From positions 1,906,823-1,970,822 of the forward strand of contig NZ_KN196470.1 in assembly GCF_000761445.1 (NCBI RefSeq): a stretch of DNA of 64,000 bases. The letters run 5' to 3'. Both the position numbers and the translations under genes were made by a program. Below are positions 37,499-44,923 of this stretch, one piece after another. The notes under the pieces were generated by a model. That model had not been told where the DNA came from. It did no database searches and worked only from the letters and a program-made list of their open reading frames with translations. Origin of the DNA: Oleiagrimonas soli. Lineage in GTDB: Bacteria; Pseudomonadota; Gammaproteobacteria; Xanthomonadales; Rhodanobacteraceae. Numbering within the stretch: position 1 is the first letter of the stretch; each line of letters begins with the position of its first letter.

Positions 37499-39268
37499 AT
37501 GGAACGCCGCATGGATGCCATGAACGTCACTCCCGCCCCCACTTCTCTGGTCCTGTCGCGCCTGCTGCTGGCGCTGCTGCCGCTGGCGCTGGTCGCCTGC
37601 GGCGAATCGACGGCGCCGGTTCGCCCGAGCCCGTCTCCGACGCCACCGGCGGCAAGTTCGACCGCCTTGCCGGCGCAGGCCAGCAGCACCGCGCTTGCAC
37701 CGGCGCACACCGCATCCGCGCCCCGCTCCGTTCCGACGCCGATGCCCAGCGCTCATGCGCGCATGAGCGACGACATCGAGGCCTACCTCGCCCAACCCCG
37801 TTTCAGCCACGCCACCTGGGGCATCGACGTGCTCGATCTGGCGACCGGCCGCACGCTGTATCGACACCATGCCGAGCGGCTGTTCATCCCCGCGTCCAAC
37901 GCCAAGCTCTACACCGCCGCGTTGGCGCTGCATACGCTCGGACCGCGCTACCGCTTCCGCACCTCGCTGTACGCGACCCGCAAGCCCTCGGCCAGCGGCA
38001 CCCTGCGCGGCGACCTGATCCTCTACGGACGCGGCGACCCCAGCCTGGGCCAGGGCAACGACAGCCACACGCCCAACGAATGGGCGGATCAGCTGGCCAG
38101 CGCGTTGGCTGCCCGTGGCGTCAAGCGCGTGACGGGCAACCTGATCGCCGACGACACCTACTACGCCGGCCCGCCGTTCGGCGCCGGCTGGGAAGCCAGC
38201 GATCTGCTCAGCGGCTTCGCCGCGCCGGTATCGGCGCTCAGCGTCCAGGGCAATACCTTCACGCTCAACGTGGGCGGCAACGGCGCCTGCTGCACGACCA
38301 GCGTGGACCCGCTGGCGGCCGATGTCCGCGTCATCAACACGCTGCATCGCAGCGCGCCCGGCGAATACGATCCGCTGGGGCTGTACCGTGCGCCCGGTTC
38401 CGACCAGTTGTACGTATTCGGCGCCCGTGCGCCCAGCAGCGCGCCGCGGGTGTTCAACCTTGCCGCGCCCGATCCCGCGCGCATGGCCGGCGGCCTGCTC
38501 GCCGATGCGCTGGCCCGTCACGGCATCCGTCTCGATGGCCGCGTGCGCACGCGACACTGGCCGCAACCGCCAACGGACGAACATGACCCGCACCTGTTCC
38601 GCATCACCGACGTGCGTTCGGCGCCGCTGGGCACGCTGATCCAGCACATGCTCAAGCACTCGGACAATCTCTATGCGCAGCTGCTGCTGATGGCCTCGGG
38701 CAAGCATCAGGCCGAAATCGGTACCTGTCTCGGCCAGCAGCACCTGCCGACACTGACCGCCTACTGGGGCGTGTGCGCCATGCGCGCCATGCTGCGCGAC
38801 GCCGGCATCGACGCAGGCAGCGCGTACTTCGAGGAAGGCAGCGGCCTGTCGCGCAAGGACCGCGTCACGCCGACGGCGACCGTCGATCTCTTGCGCTGGC
38901 TCAACCGTCAGCGCTACGCCTCGACCCTGCGCCTGGCGCTGCCGATCGCTGGCGTCGACGGCACCCTGCGCTATCGTCTGCGCGGCACGGTGGCGGAGAA
39001 CAACCTGCATGCCAAGACCGGCACGCTGCGCTATGCGTATACGCTGTCCGGCTATGTGCGCTCGGCCAACGGGCAACCGCTCGCGTTCTCGATCATGCTC
39101 AACGGCTACGCCCGGCCGGCCGACATCGACGGCCGCCCCACCGTCGGACGCGCCACGCGCGACATCGACGCCATCGCGCGGATCATCGCCGAATACGGCC
39201 ACGTACCGATGCCCGCGTCGTCGCCGGCATCGGCCGCCAGCGCGGCAAACGCGAGTCAGACGCCCTAG
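37499..39268 (+). CDS. dacB: D-alanyl-D-alanine carboxypeptidase/endopeptidase (PBP4 family), predicted lipoprotein
   Basis: 589 residues. The signal sequence ends in a lipobox (PLALVAC), then a Pro/Ser/Ala-rich linker of ~60 residues, so it is probably anchored in the outer or inner membrane facing the periplasm. The three penicillin-binding motifs are present: S133-N-A-K136, S388-D-N390 and K506-T-G. It trims or cleaves peptidoglycan peptides. Lipidation is not a feature of E. coli PBP4. The start is uncertain among ATGs at 37499, 37511 and 37520. The stop codon overlaps the convergent rhomboid stop. Confidence 0.93.
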   Translation: MERRMDAMNVTPAPTSLVLSRLLLALLPLALVACGESTAPVRPSPSPTPPAASSTALPAQASSTALAPAHTASAPRSVPTPMPSAHARMSDDIEAYLAQPRFSHATWGIDVLDLATGRTLYRHHAERLFIPASNAKLYTAALALHTLGPRYRFRTSLYATRKPSASGTLRGDLILYGRGDPSLGQGNDSHTPNEWADQLASALAARGVKRVTGNLIADDTYYAGPPFGAGWEASDLLSGFAAPVSALSVQGNTFTLNVGGNGACCTTSVDPLAADVRVINTLHRSAPGEYDPLGLYRAPGSDQLYVFGARAPSSAPRVFNLAAPDPARMAGGLLADALARHGIRLDGRVRTRHWPQPPTDEHDPHLFRITDVRSAPLGTLIQHMLKHSDNLYAQLLLMASGKHQAEIGTCLGQQHLPTLTAYWGVCAMRAMLRDAGIDAGSAYFEEGSGLSRKDRVTPTATVDLLRWLNRQRYASTLRLALPIAGVDGTLRYRLRGTVAENNLHAKTGTLRYAYTLSGYVRSANGQPLAFSIMLNGYARPADIDGRPTVGRATRDIDAIARIIAEYGHVPMPASSPASAASAANASQTP

Positions 39269-39879
39269 AAACCGCCGAACTGCGGATGCAGCAGCCGCGC
39301 GACAAACGTATTCAGCACGTTCGGCGCCACCGCCAGCGTGATCAGCACGCCGTAGGCCGCGCCCCACAGATGCGCGCTGTGATTGATGTTGTCGCGACCC
39401 TTGCGGTCCATGTAGATCGTGAAACCCACATACAACACGGCGTAGACGATGGCCGGGATCGGAAAGAAGAACACGAAGATCATCGACCACGGCTGGAACA
39501 GGATGAACGAAAACAGCACCGCCGACACCGCGCCGGATGCGCCGATGCTGATGTAGCGCGCATCGTTGCGATGCTGCTGGTAGCTCGGAAGAATCGCCAG
39601 CACCAGCGCGCTGAGGTAGAACAGACCGTAGCCGATCGGTCCGATGTAGCTGCCCAGCAGCACCTCCACCGCGCGACCGAAGAAAAACAGCGTGATCATG
39701 TTGAACAGCAGGTGCTGCATGTCCGCATGCACGAAGCCGTAGGTCACGAAACGCCAATACTGTTTCTTACCGCGTACGCCGGGCGGCCACATCGCCAATT
39801 CCATCGCCATCCCCTGACGCTTGAAGGCGTAGAAAGAGACCGCGCAGGTGGCGACAATCAGGAGTACGGTAACGATCAT
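39265..39879 (-). CDS. Rhomboid family intramembrane serine protease
   Basis: 204 residues with six membrane segments. HADMQHLLFNM is the conserved loop, the catalytic serine is in IGASGAVS around residue 113, and the catalytic histidine is in the last helix, SAHLWGAAYG. Rhomboids cut transmembrane segments of membrane proteins. Substrate unknown. ATG at 39879. Its stop (CTA on the plus strand, 39265-39267) interlocks with the dacB TAG stop. Confidence 0.93.
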   Translation of the reverse strand: MIVTVLLIVATCAVSFYAFKRQGMAMELAMWPPGVRGKKQYWRFVTYGFVHADMQHLLFNMITLFFFGRAVEVLLGSYIGPIGYGLFYLSALVLAILPSYQQHRNDARYISIGASGAVSAVLFSFILFQPWSMIFVFFFPIPAIVYAVLYVGFTIYMDRKGRDNINHSAHLWGAAYGVLITLAVAPNVLNTFVARLLHPQFGGF

Positions 39880-39959
39880 GGGCCGGCGACAACGTTGCGG
39901 GAAAGTCGCCGACTATACGGCAGACCGCACGCCTTGCGCATGCCGGCAGCGCTCCTTGG

Positions 39960-41036
39960 TCATGAAGCGCTGCCCGCGGAAGCCGCGTACGGTGCCGTGC
40001 AGACACGGTTGCGGCCCTGCTCCTTGGCCAGATACAACGCATCGTCGGCGGCCTTGATCCAGTCCAGCGGATCGCTCATGCCGCGGGTGATCTCGGCCAA
40101 TCCGATGCTGATCGTGACACGCAGCGAGGCATCCACGTCGAACACTTCGCGCTCGACCTCGCGACGAATGCGTTCCATCAGCATGCGTGCACCGTCGCGA
40201 TCGGTCTCGGGCATGACCAGACCGAATTCATCGCCGCCGAAACGCCCCGGCGTGTCGATGTTGCGGCTGTTCTCGTGGAGGATGTCGGCAACGCGGCGCA
40301 GCACGTCGTCGCCGACGGTGTGTCCGTAACTGTCGTTGAGCGACTTGAAAGCGTCCAGGTCCAGCATCACCAGCGTCGCCGGGCGATGCGTGCGCAGGTA
40401 GCGCTGAAATTCCAGCGCCAGCGACTCCTGCCAGTGATGGCGGTTGGCCAGAGACGTCAGGCTGTCCGTGCGGCTGAGCTGGCTGAGTAGCTGATTCTGC
40501 CGCCCGACGCGACGCGCCAGACGATAGGTCGCCGAGCTGACCGCGACCGGATACACCACCAGCAGCGGAATCGTCGCCAGGATCACCGTGTCGCTGGTAC
40601 GCGGAAACCAATGGAAACCGTCGAGCAGAACGCCGAACAGGCAACCGAGCAGCAGCAAGAAAATCCCGGGCACCATCAACCGCCAGCCGCCCGACGACAC
40701 CAGCGCCATGCCGGCGATCATGAGGATGCTCAGACTCGGCAGCGCGTTGAAATGGATCAGTGCAAGCCACAAACCGGCAACCAGGGCATCCACCAGCGTG
40801 CTGCGAAACTCGGTCTGGTCCGGCGCACGGGAAGCGCGCGCCATCAGATAGGCCGCCTGGGGCCACAGCAAGGCATAGACGACGAGCAGAATCCACTGCC
40901 ACATCGGCGCATGGTGCGCATGAAGCACGGCTGCGACCGGGAAAATCCCCAGCGCAAGGCCCAGCATGCGCATGTGATAGGTCTGTTCGACGTAGCGCAG
41001 TGCATTCTGGCGTTTGTTGATGATCTCGTAGGACAA
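39960..41036 (-). CDS. MASE2-domain diguanylate cyclase
   Basis: 358 residues. An N-terminal MASE2 membrane sensor (about 1-90, WQWILLVVYALLWPQAAYLMARASR) with further membrane helices to ~180, then a GGDEF domain. The catalytic signature RFGGDEFG is intact around residue 265, so it should make c-di-GMP from GTP. No obvious RxxD inhibitory site precedes the signature. TTG at 41036 is the start: AGGAGGG lies 6 bases upstream, whereas the ATG at 41126 has no ribosome site. The upstream non-coding region is AT-rich. Confidence 0.92.
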   Translation of the reverse strand: MSYEIINKRQNALRYVEQTYHMRMLGLALGIFPVAAVLHAHHAPMWQWILLVVYALLWPQAAYLMARASRAPDQTEFRSTLVDALVAGLWLALIHFNALPSLSILMIAGMALVSSGGWRLMVPGIFLLLLGCLFGVLLDGFHWFPRTSDTVILATIPLLVVYPVAVSSATYRLARRVGRQNQLLSQLSRTDSLTSLANRHHWQESLALEFQRYLRTHRPATLVMLDLDAFKSLNDSYGHTVGDDVLRRVADILHENSRNIDTPGRFGGDEFGLVMPETDRDGARMLMERIRREVEREVFDVDASLRVTISIGLAEITRGMSDPLDWIKAADDALYLAKEQGRNRVCTAPYAASAGSAS

Positions 41037-41340
41037 AGCAGTCCCTCCTCGCCCGACACGGGTCAGGACGCGCTCGGCGCATCCCGGAACCCACGGTCGT
41101 GTGTTGCCAGCAAGGGTCAGCAACAACTGTGCCAGCCATGCATACGCGGCTGAAGACAGCGAGTGACTGCAATTAAATACTTATAAAATCAGTAATTTAT
41201 GAAATTTACTTGCATGCATTTCGAGAGCCGAGACGACCCGCGGAAGGTTCGCCGAACGACTCGAAAAAATGTGAACTGCCGCACAAGGTCCGATTCGGAC
41301 ACATCGATGGGGCACATCGGCGGCGACCGGCATCGTTCGG
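41037..41340. other. Intergenic region between gacA and the diguanylate cyclase (304 bases)
   Basis: No gene. An AT-rich block at about 41170-41215, with TATAAG on the minus strand, is the probable cyclase promoter, leaving a leader of ~150 bases. I saw no c-di-GMP (GEMM) riboswitch in it. A perfect short palindrome, GTCCGATTCGGAC, lies at 41289-41301, downstream of gacA. Confidence 0.4.
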
Positions 41341-41994
41341 CTATTCGACGCCAGCCTGTACGCGGGCATCGGTAATGCCATGTGCGGTCATCAGGTGCGC
41401 CAGACTGATCACGTGATCGACCTTCAACTTGTCGAGCAAACGCTGCTTGTAGGTGGATACCGTCTTCGGACTCAGGCTCAAGTGCTGTGCAATGGCCGTC
41501 AGCGGCAGACCCCGCACCAGCATCATCGCCACTTCGAGTTCGCGGCTGGAAAGCGCGTCGAACGGCGAGCCCTCGCCATCCAGCGTGGCCAGCGCGAGCT
41601 GTTGTGCGACCCCCGGGGCCAGGTAGCGTTTGCCGAGCGCGACCTGGCGCACAGCGGCGACCAGCTCGTCGGAGCTGCAGCCCTTGGTCAGATAGCCCAG
41701 CGCGCCAACCTCGAGCAATCGGCGCGGAAAGCGCACGTCCTCGACGACGGTCAGCACCACGATTCGCGTCGGCAATTTGGCGCGCACCACGCGCTCGGTC
41801 ATCTCGACGCCGCTCATGCCGGGCATGTGCACGTCGACCAGAGCGACATCGGGTCTCTCGGCGCGCAGCAGGCGCAACCCATCTTCCGCCGTGCTCGCCT
41901 CTCCGACGACGGCCATGTCCGACTGCTGCTGCAGGATCATCCGAAATCCCGTGCGCACCAGTTCGTGGTCATCCACCAGCACCACTTTGATCAC
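41341..41994 (-). CDS. gacA: Two-component response regulator, GacA/UvrY type
   Basis: 217 residues. Receiver domain with the phospho-acceptor D54 in LVDVHMPGMSG, acidic pocket D8/D9 and K in YLTKGCSS. The C-terminal LuxR/FixJ helix-turn-helix is LSSRELEVAMMLVRG through LSPKTVSTYKQRLLDKL. In relatives GacA, paired with the GacS kinase, drives small RNAs that titrate RsmA/CsrA. Start GTG at 41994 with AGGGTAG upstream. In E. coli the orthologue uvrY is next to uvrC; here it lies ~3 kb away on the other side of the tRNA cluster. Confidence 0.92.
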   Translation of the reverse strand: MIKVVLVDDHELVRTGFRMILQQQSDMAVVGEASTAEDGLRLLRAERPDVALVDVHMPGMSGVEMTERVVRAKLPTRIVVLTVVEDVRFPRRLLEVGALGYLTKGCSSDELVAAVRQVALGKRYLAPGVAQQLALATLDGEGSPFDALSSRELEVAMMLVRGLPLTAIAQHLSLSPKTVSTYKQRLLDKLKVDHVISLAHLMTAHGITDARVQAGVE

Positions 41995-42318
41995 GATCGC
42001 TACCCTCCCCTGGTCGATACCCTCCCGATCCTCTGCAAGACGTTAGAGGCCGCCACGAAGCAATGCAAGCGACCGCTGTAAGCCGAAACCTACAAAAAAG
42101 CGCCCGCGAGCCGCGGGCTTCCCGGCACAGCGTAAAAAATCGCCCAAAAGGCTTGCGCAAACCACTGATCTGGCGGTATATCGTGAAAAACGAAACCCTG
42201 TGCCGACTTCAAAGAAACCGCGCCCCTACAGCATGCATCGGCATTGCCTGACAGGCGTGATCTCACTCGCAAAGGATAATGCGCGGACAACAGGGCGCTC
42301 CCTGGGGGTACGCGCGAC
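41995..42318. other. Intergenic region upstream of gacA (324 bases)
   Basis: No coding gene. It holds the gacA leader at its left end, the minus-strand terminator at 42093-42118, and ~200 bases beyond it that could contain a small minus-strand transcript, although no convincing promoter was found. Confidence 0.35.
42093..42118 (-). terminator. Orphan minus-strand terminator
   Basis: GCCCGCG / CGCGGGC (42102-42108 with 42112-42118), a 3-base loop, then GCTTTTTT on the minus strand. No minus-strand gene ends just upstream; the nearest is the antitoxin gene ending at 42828. Confidence 0.75.
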
Positions 42319-42525
42319 ATGGCACCGCACATCTATGTGGTCGAACCGAGCGGCGTTGGCTGGATGATTCGCCGCGACACCGTCGCCACGGCGCATTGCG
42401 CCGATCGTGGCTCCGCCTTGCGCCTGGCCATGGCGCTGGCCCGCGGCGAACGCAACAGCAGCGACGACAAGGTCATCGTGCGCATGGACGAGCGCGAAGA
42501 CGCATCCACCGCGAAACCGGACTGA
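42319..42525 (+). CDS. Small hypothetical protein (68 aa)
   Basis: 68 residues: MAPHIYVVEPSGVGWMIRRD start, an alanine-rich helix (SALRLAMALARGE), and a charged tail. The pattern of a short beta-hairpin followed by a helix resembles DUF2188-like proteins, but the match is weak and no function follows from it. GGGGG lies about 10 bases before the ATG. Standing alone between gacA and a toxin-antitoxin pair. Could be spurious. Confidence 0.45.
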   Translation: MAPHIYVVEPSGVGWMIRRDTVATAHCADRGSALRLAMALARGERNSSDDKVIVRMDEREDASTAKPD

Positions 42526-42827
42526 ACCCAGGCGACGTACTCACCGGCTGCGCGCCATCGCCTTCCGGTACCGCCGGTTCTCCTGTTCCGTCACATCCTG
42601 CAGATAACCGCGCGGCACAAAACCGCCAGGGCGCCGATCAGCGCTGCGACATCCACAACGGCGTCCTGCTCGATCGCGCGAGTAAGGGCACGGACATCCT
42701 CCAGGATAGCTTCCCCGGCAGGCTACGCTGTCCGAACCTCACGTGAGGAGAGTGATGCAACGGCGCGACATTACCTAGTGAACCCCGTGAAGCCTCATAC
42801 ATGAGGCCTCACAATTAGATTGCGCGC
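42526..42827. other. Non-coding strip before the antitoxin 3' end (302 bases)
   Basis: No supported gene. A 7-bp inverted repeat, GCCTCAT / ATGAGGC (42792-42798 with 42801-42807), lies just beyond the antitoxin stop and could be a weak 3' hairpin for the minus-strand transcript, but there is no T-run. Confidence 0.35.
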
Positions 42828-43205
42828 TCAGGCACTTCGACGCTCACGCTCGAAGTACTCAGCAACAGGCCCTTTGTCCGAACCCTCGCGCTCCATGCGC
42901 TTTGCGGCATTGGCCTCCATATCGGCCACGATGGCCTTCAGCTCTGCGGCAGCGAACCGGTTCAGTAGGTCGCGAATCATAGGTTGATAAGCCACGCCAT
43001 GGCACTTCGCGATCAACTTGAGCTGAGCGATCAGCTCTTTTTCCAAGCGAATGGAAACGGGGTGCAGCCCCATTGCGTTGTCGACGCTCTTTGCGGTGGC
43101 TTCATCGACTACGGCGACATGGTCCATGCTGCGCCCCAGCTCACCGGTTTCCCAGGGGTCATGCTGTGCAGTCTTGGACTTGGTGTTCATCAATGTCTCC
43201 CTCAA
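42828..43205 (-). CDS. Antitoxin, ribbon-helix-helix (CopG/BrnA-like)
   Basis: 125 residues (ATG 43205 overlapping the toxin stop; ATG 43190 is possible). The C-terminal half carries VSIRLEKELIAQLKLIAKCHG followed by QPMIRDLLNRF, the strand-helix-helix pattern of CopG-type DNA-binding antitoxins. It would neutralise the upstream toxin and repress the operon. The gene order, toxin first, is as in brnT-brnA-like modules. The region is AT-richer than the chromosome. Confidence 0.75.
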   Translation of the reverse strand: MRETLMNTKSKTAQHDPWETGELGRSMDHVAVVDEATAKSVDNAMGLHPVSIRLEKELIAQLKLIAKCHGVAYQPMIRDLLNRFAAAELKAIVADMEANAAKRMEREGSDKGPVAEYFERERRSA

Positions 43206-43501
43206 AAGTCAGTTGGCTTGCCGTGAACACGGTAAATAATAATTTCGGTCTCGTTGGCGTCGTAGGCAGTCTTGACGTGAATACCATCATCTCGCTGCAT
43301 GACACACACTTTGATCAAGCGCCTGTGATTCGTATAAGCCACGAACCACATGGTCGGAGGATCAGTGCGATGTTTCTCTCGCGTATCTCGCAAAAGATGC
43401 CCTGAGCGGTTGGCAATCGCTTCGAACACGTCCTTCTCGGTCAAGTCGTGCTTGCTCTTGAGCTTGTCCAGAGTCGCCTTCGAGATCTTGATGTTATCCA
43501 T
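43202..43501 (-). CDS. Probable toxin of a type II toxin-antitoxin pair (BrnT-like)
   Basis: 99 residues, with KATLDKLKSKHDLTEKDVFEAIAN at the N-terminus, HLLRDTREKHRTDPPTMWFVA in the middle and VKTAYDANETEIIIYRVHG at the end. This pattern is shared with short proteins often mislabelled ADP-ribosyl-(dinitrogen reductase) hydrolase and with RelE-fold BrnT toxins. It would act as an mRNA interferase (family inference; not shown here). Overlaps the antitoxin by four bases (ATGA). Palindromic operator-like sites lie upstream. Confidence 0.7.
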   Translation of the reverse strand: MDNIKISKATLDKLKSKHDLTEKDVFEAIANRSGHLLRDTREKHRTDPPTMWFVAYTNHRRLIKVCVMQRDDGIHVKTAYDANETEIIIYRVHGKPTDF

Positions 43502-43531
43502 CAGGGAGCAAGGTTTATGTGGGGTTCATCA

Positions 43532-43589
43532 CTGTATATACAAATAGCCTCATACGCAATGCTACAGCACTTAACTGTCGTATATACAG
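43532..43589 (-). promoter_or_regulatory. Putative operator pair of the toxin-antitoxin operon
   Basis: Two copies of the palindrome GTATATAC at 43534-43541 and 43580-43587, within a larger inverted pair CTGTATATAC / GTATATACAG, 30-90 bases upstream of the toxin ATG. They are 46 bases apart. Placement suits binding by the ribbon-helix-helix antitoxin. Confidence 0.5.
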
Positions 43590-43736
43590 CATGGCAGCAT
43601 CATGATGACTGTATGCTGACAGCGCGTCCATGTGCCATTAGTTGCATCGTGTTCGCTCCAGGCAAGAAAGCGCCGAGGCCAGAACCTAGGCCATCGCGAC
43701 TTACTCCATAAGAATCATATAAATTATTGTTTTTAT

Positions 43737-43823
43737 TGGTGCCCGGCGTGGGACTCGAACCCACAAGGGGAAAACCCCGAGAGATTTTAAGTCTCTTGCG
43801 TATACCAGTTTCGCCAGCCGGGC
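43737..43823 (-). tRNA. tRNA-Leu (anticodon UAA)
   Basis: 87 bases with a long variable arm. Acceptor GCCCGGC / GCCGGGC, CCA encoded (TGG at 43737-43739 on the plus strand), anticodon loop CTTAAAA. Corresponds to E. coli leuZ by anticodon and position. AT-rich accessory DNA begins at its 3' end. Confidence 0.97.
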
Positions 43824-43895
43824 CATGACGGGCGCGCGAAGTGCCGAGCATACTGCAACCGTCGCGGCGATGGCGGCGGCGTGCGTGCCGGACAC

Positions 43896-43919
43896 GAAAA
43901 ACCCCGCGCGCGGCGGGGT
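43896..43919 (-). terminator. Terminator between tRNA-Cys and tRNA-Leu
   Basis: CCCCGC / GCGGGG stem followed by TTTTTCG on the minus strand. Suggests tRNA-Leu is transcribed separately or by read-through. Confidence 0.75.
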
Positions 43920-43952
43920 CTCCGGGATGCGTACGCGGACGCATCGAACACT

Positions 43953-44026
43953 TGGAGGCCAGGGTCGGAATCGAACCGGCGTACACGGCTTTGCAGGCCG
44001 CTGCATAACCACTCTGCCACCTGGCC
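43953..44026 (-). tRNA. tRNA-Cys (anticodon GCA)
   Basis: 74 bases. Acceptor GGCCAGG / CCTGGCC with encoded TCCA, anticodon loop CTGCAAA, TTCGATTC T-loop. Corresponds to E. coli cysT in position. Confidence 0.97.
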
Positions 44027-44062
44027 GGTGACGCTCCGCGCGAAGCTTAGCTGCGTGCGGCG

Positions 44063-44094
44063 GAAAAAACAAAACCTCGGCGAACCGAGGTTTT
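44063..44094 (-). terminator. Terminator between tRNA-Gly and tRNA-Cys
   Basis: AAAACCTCGG / CCGAGGTTTT (44071-44080 with 44085-44094), 4-base loop, then TTTTGTTTTTT on the minus strand. Confidence 0.8.
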
Positions 44095-44105
44095 GCGAAT
44101 CAAAC

Positions 44106-44181
<76 letters not shown>

Positions 44182-44263
44182 CCGGGAGCCGCGTATCTTA
44201 CGGTTCCAGCGATGGGTGTCAACCCTTGTGTGAACATTTTCTTGCACGATGCTTCTAGTGCCT

Positions 44264-44860
44264 TCACTTCGCAGGAGAATCGCCGCGCAGCGCCGGCCAC
44301 GCGGCACGCAGATAGACCAGGCCGGACCAGATCGTAAGCACCGCCGCGATCACCAGAAGCGTCTCGCCGACGTACCAGTTGCGCAGGGTCTCGGCGTCCT
44401 TGTCGTGCTCCAGCAGCAGCACGACGATGGCGACGATCTGCATCACCGTCTTGATCTTGCCCAGCATCGCCACGCGCACGTGCGAACGCAGTCCGATCTG
44501 CGCCATCCACTCGCGCAGCGCGGAGATGCCGATCTCGCGACCGACGATGATCGCCGCCGTGACCGCCAGCAGCGCGGTCGGATGGCTCTGCACCAGCAGG
44601 AACAGCGTCACCGTCACCATCAGCTTGTCGGCCACCGGGTCGAGGAAGGCGCCGAAGGCCGAGGTCTGGTTCCAGCGCCGCGCCAGGTAGCCGTCGAACC
44701 AGTCGGTGATGGCGGCGGCGAGGAAGATGATCGCCGCGGTGACGTTGGCGATGCGCCACGGTATCCACGGCAGCAGATCGTGCGAGTAGTACACCACCAC
44801 CATGACCGGAAGCAGCAGCACGCGGAACAAGGTCAGCCAGGTGGGCAGGTTGATACGCAT
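44264..44860 (-). CDS. pgsA: CDP-diacylglycerol-glycerol-3-phosphate 3-phosphatidyltransferase
   Basis: 198 residues, membrane enzyme of phosphatidylglycerol synthesis. The CDP-alcohol phosphotransferase motif is intact: DWFDGYLARRWNQ, then GAFLDPVADK (D-x2-D-G-x2-A-R-x8-G-x3-D-x3-D). About five membrane segments. ATG at 44860 (MRINLPTWLTLFRV) is the family start. It lies 63 bases after uvrC and 82 bases before tRNA-Gly, reproducing the E. coli uvrC-pgsA-glyW order. Confidence 0.97.
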   Translation of the reverse strand: MRINLPTWLTLFRVLLLPVMVVVYYSHDLLPWIPWRIANVTAAIIFLAAAITDWFDGYLARRWNQTSAFGAFLDPVADKLMVTVTLFLLVQSHPTALLAVTAAIIVGREIGISALREWMAQIGLRSHVRVAMLGKIKTVMQIVAIVVLLLEHDKDAETLRNWYVGETLLVIAAVLTIWSGLVYLRAAWPALRGDSPAK

Positions 44861-44923
44861 CGGTGAATCATTCCTGTGGTTTCGAGACAGCATACGCAAG
44901 CATCGGCCGCTCGTGCATGAACA

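Noticed and set aside
41037-41200. c-di-GMP riboswitch in the leader of the diguanylate cyclase
   Set aside because: No GEMM core sequence or fold was recognised in the leader.
43573-43591. LexA-like CTG...CAG upstream of the toxin gene
   Set aside because: The spacer is 9 bases, not 10, and the site is better explained as part of the GTATATAC palindrome pair.
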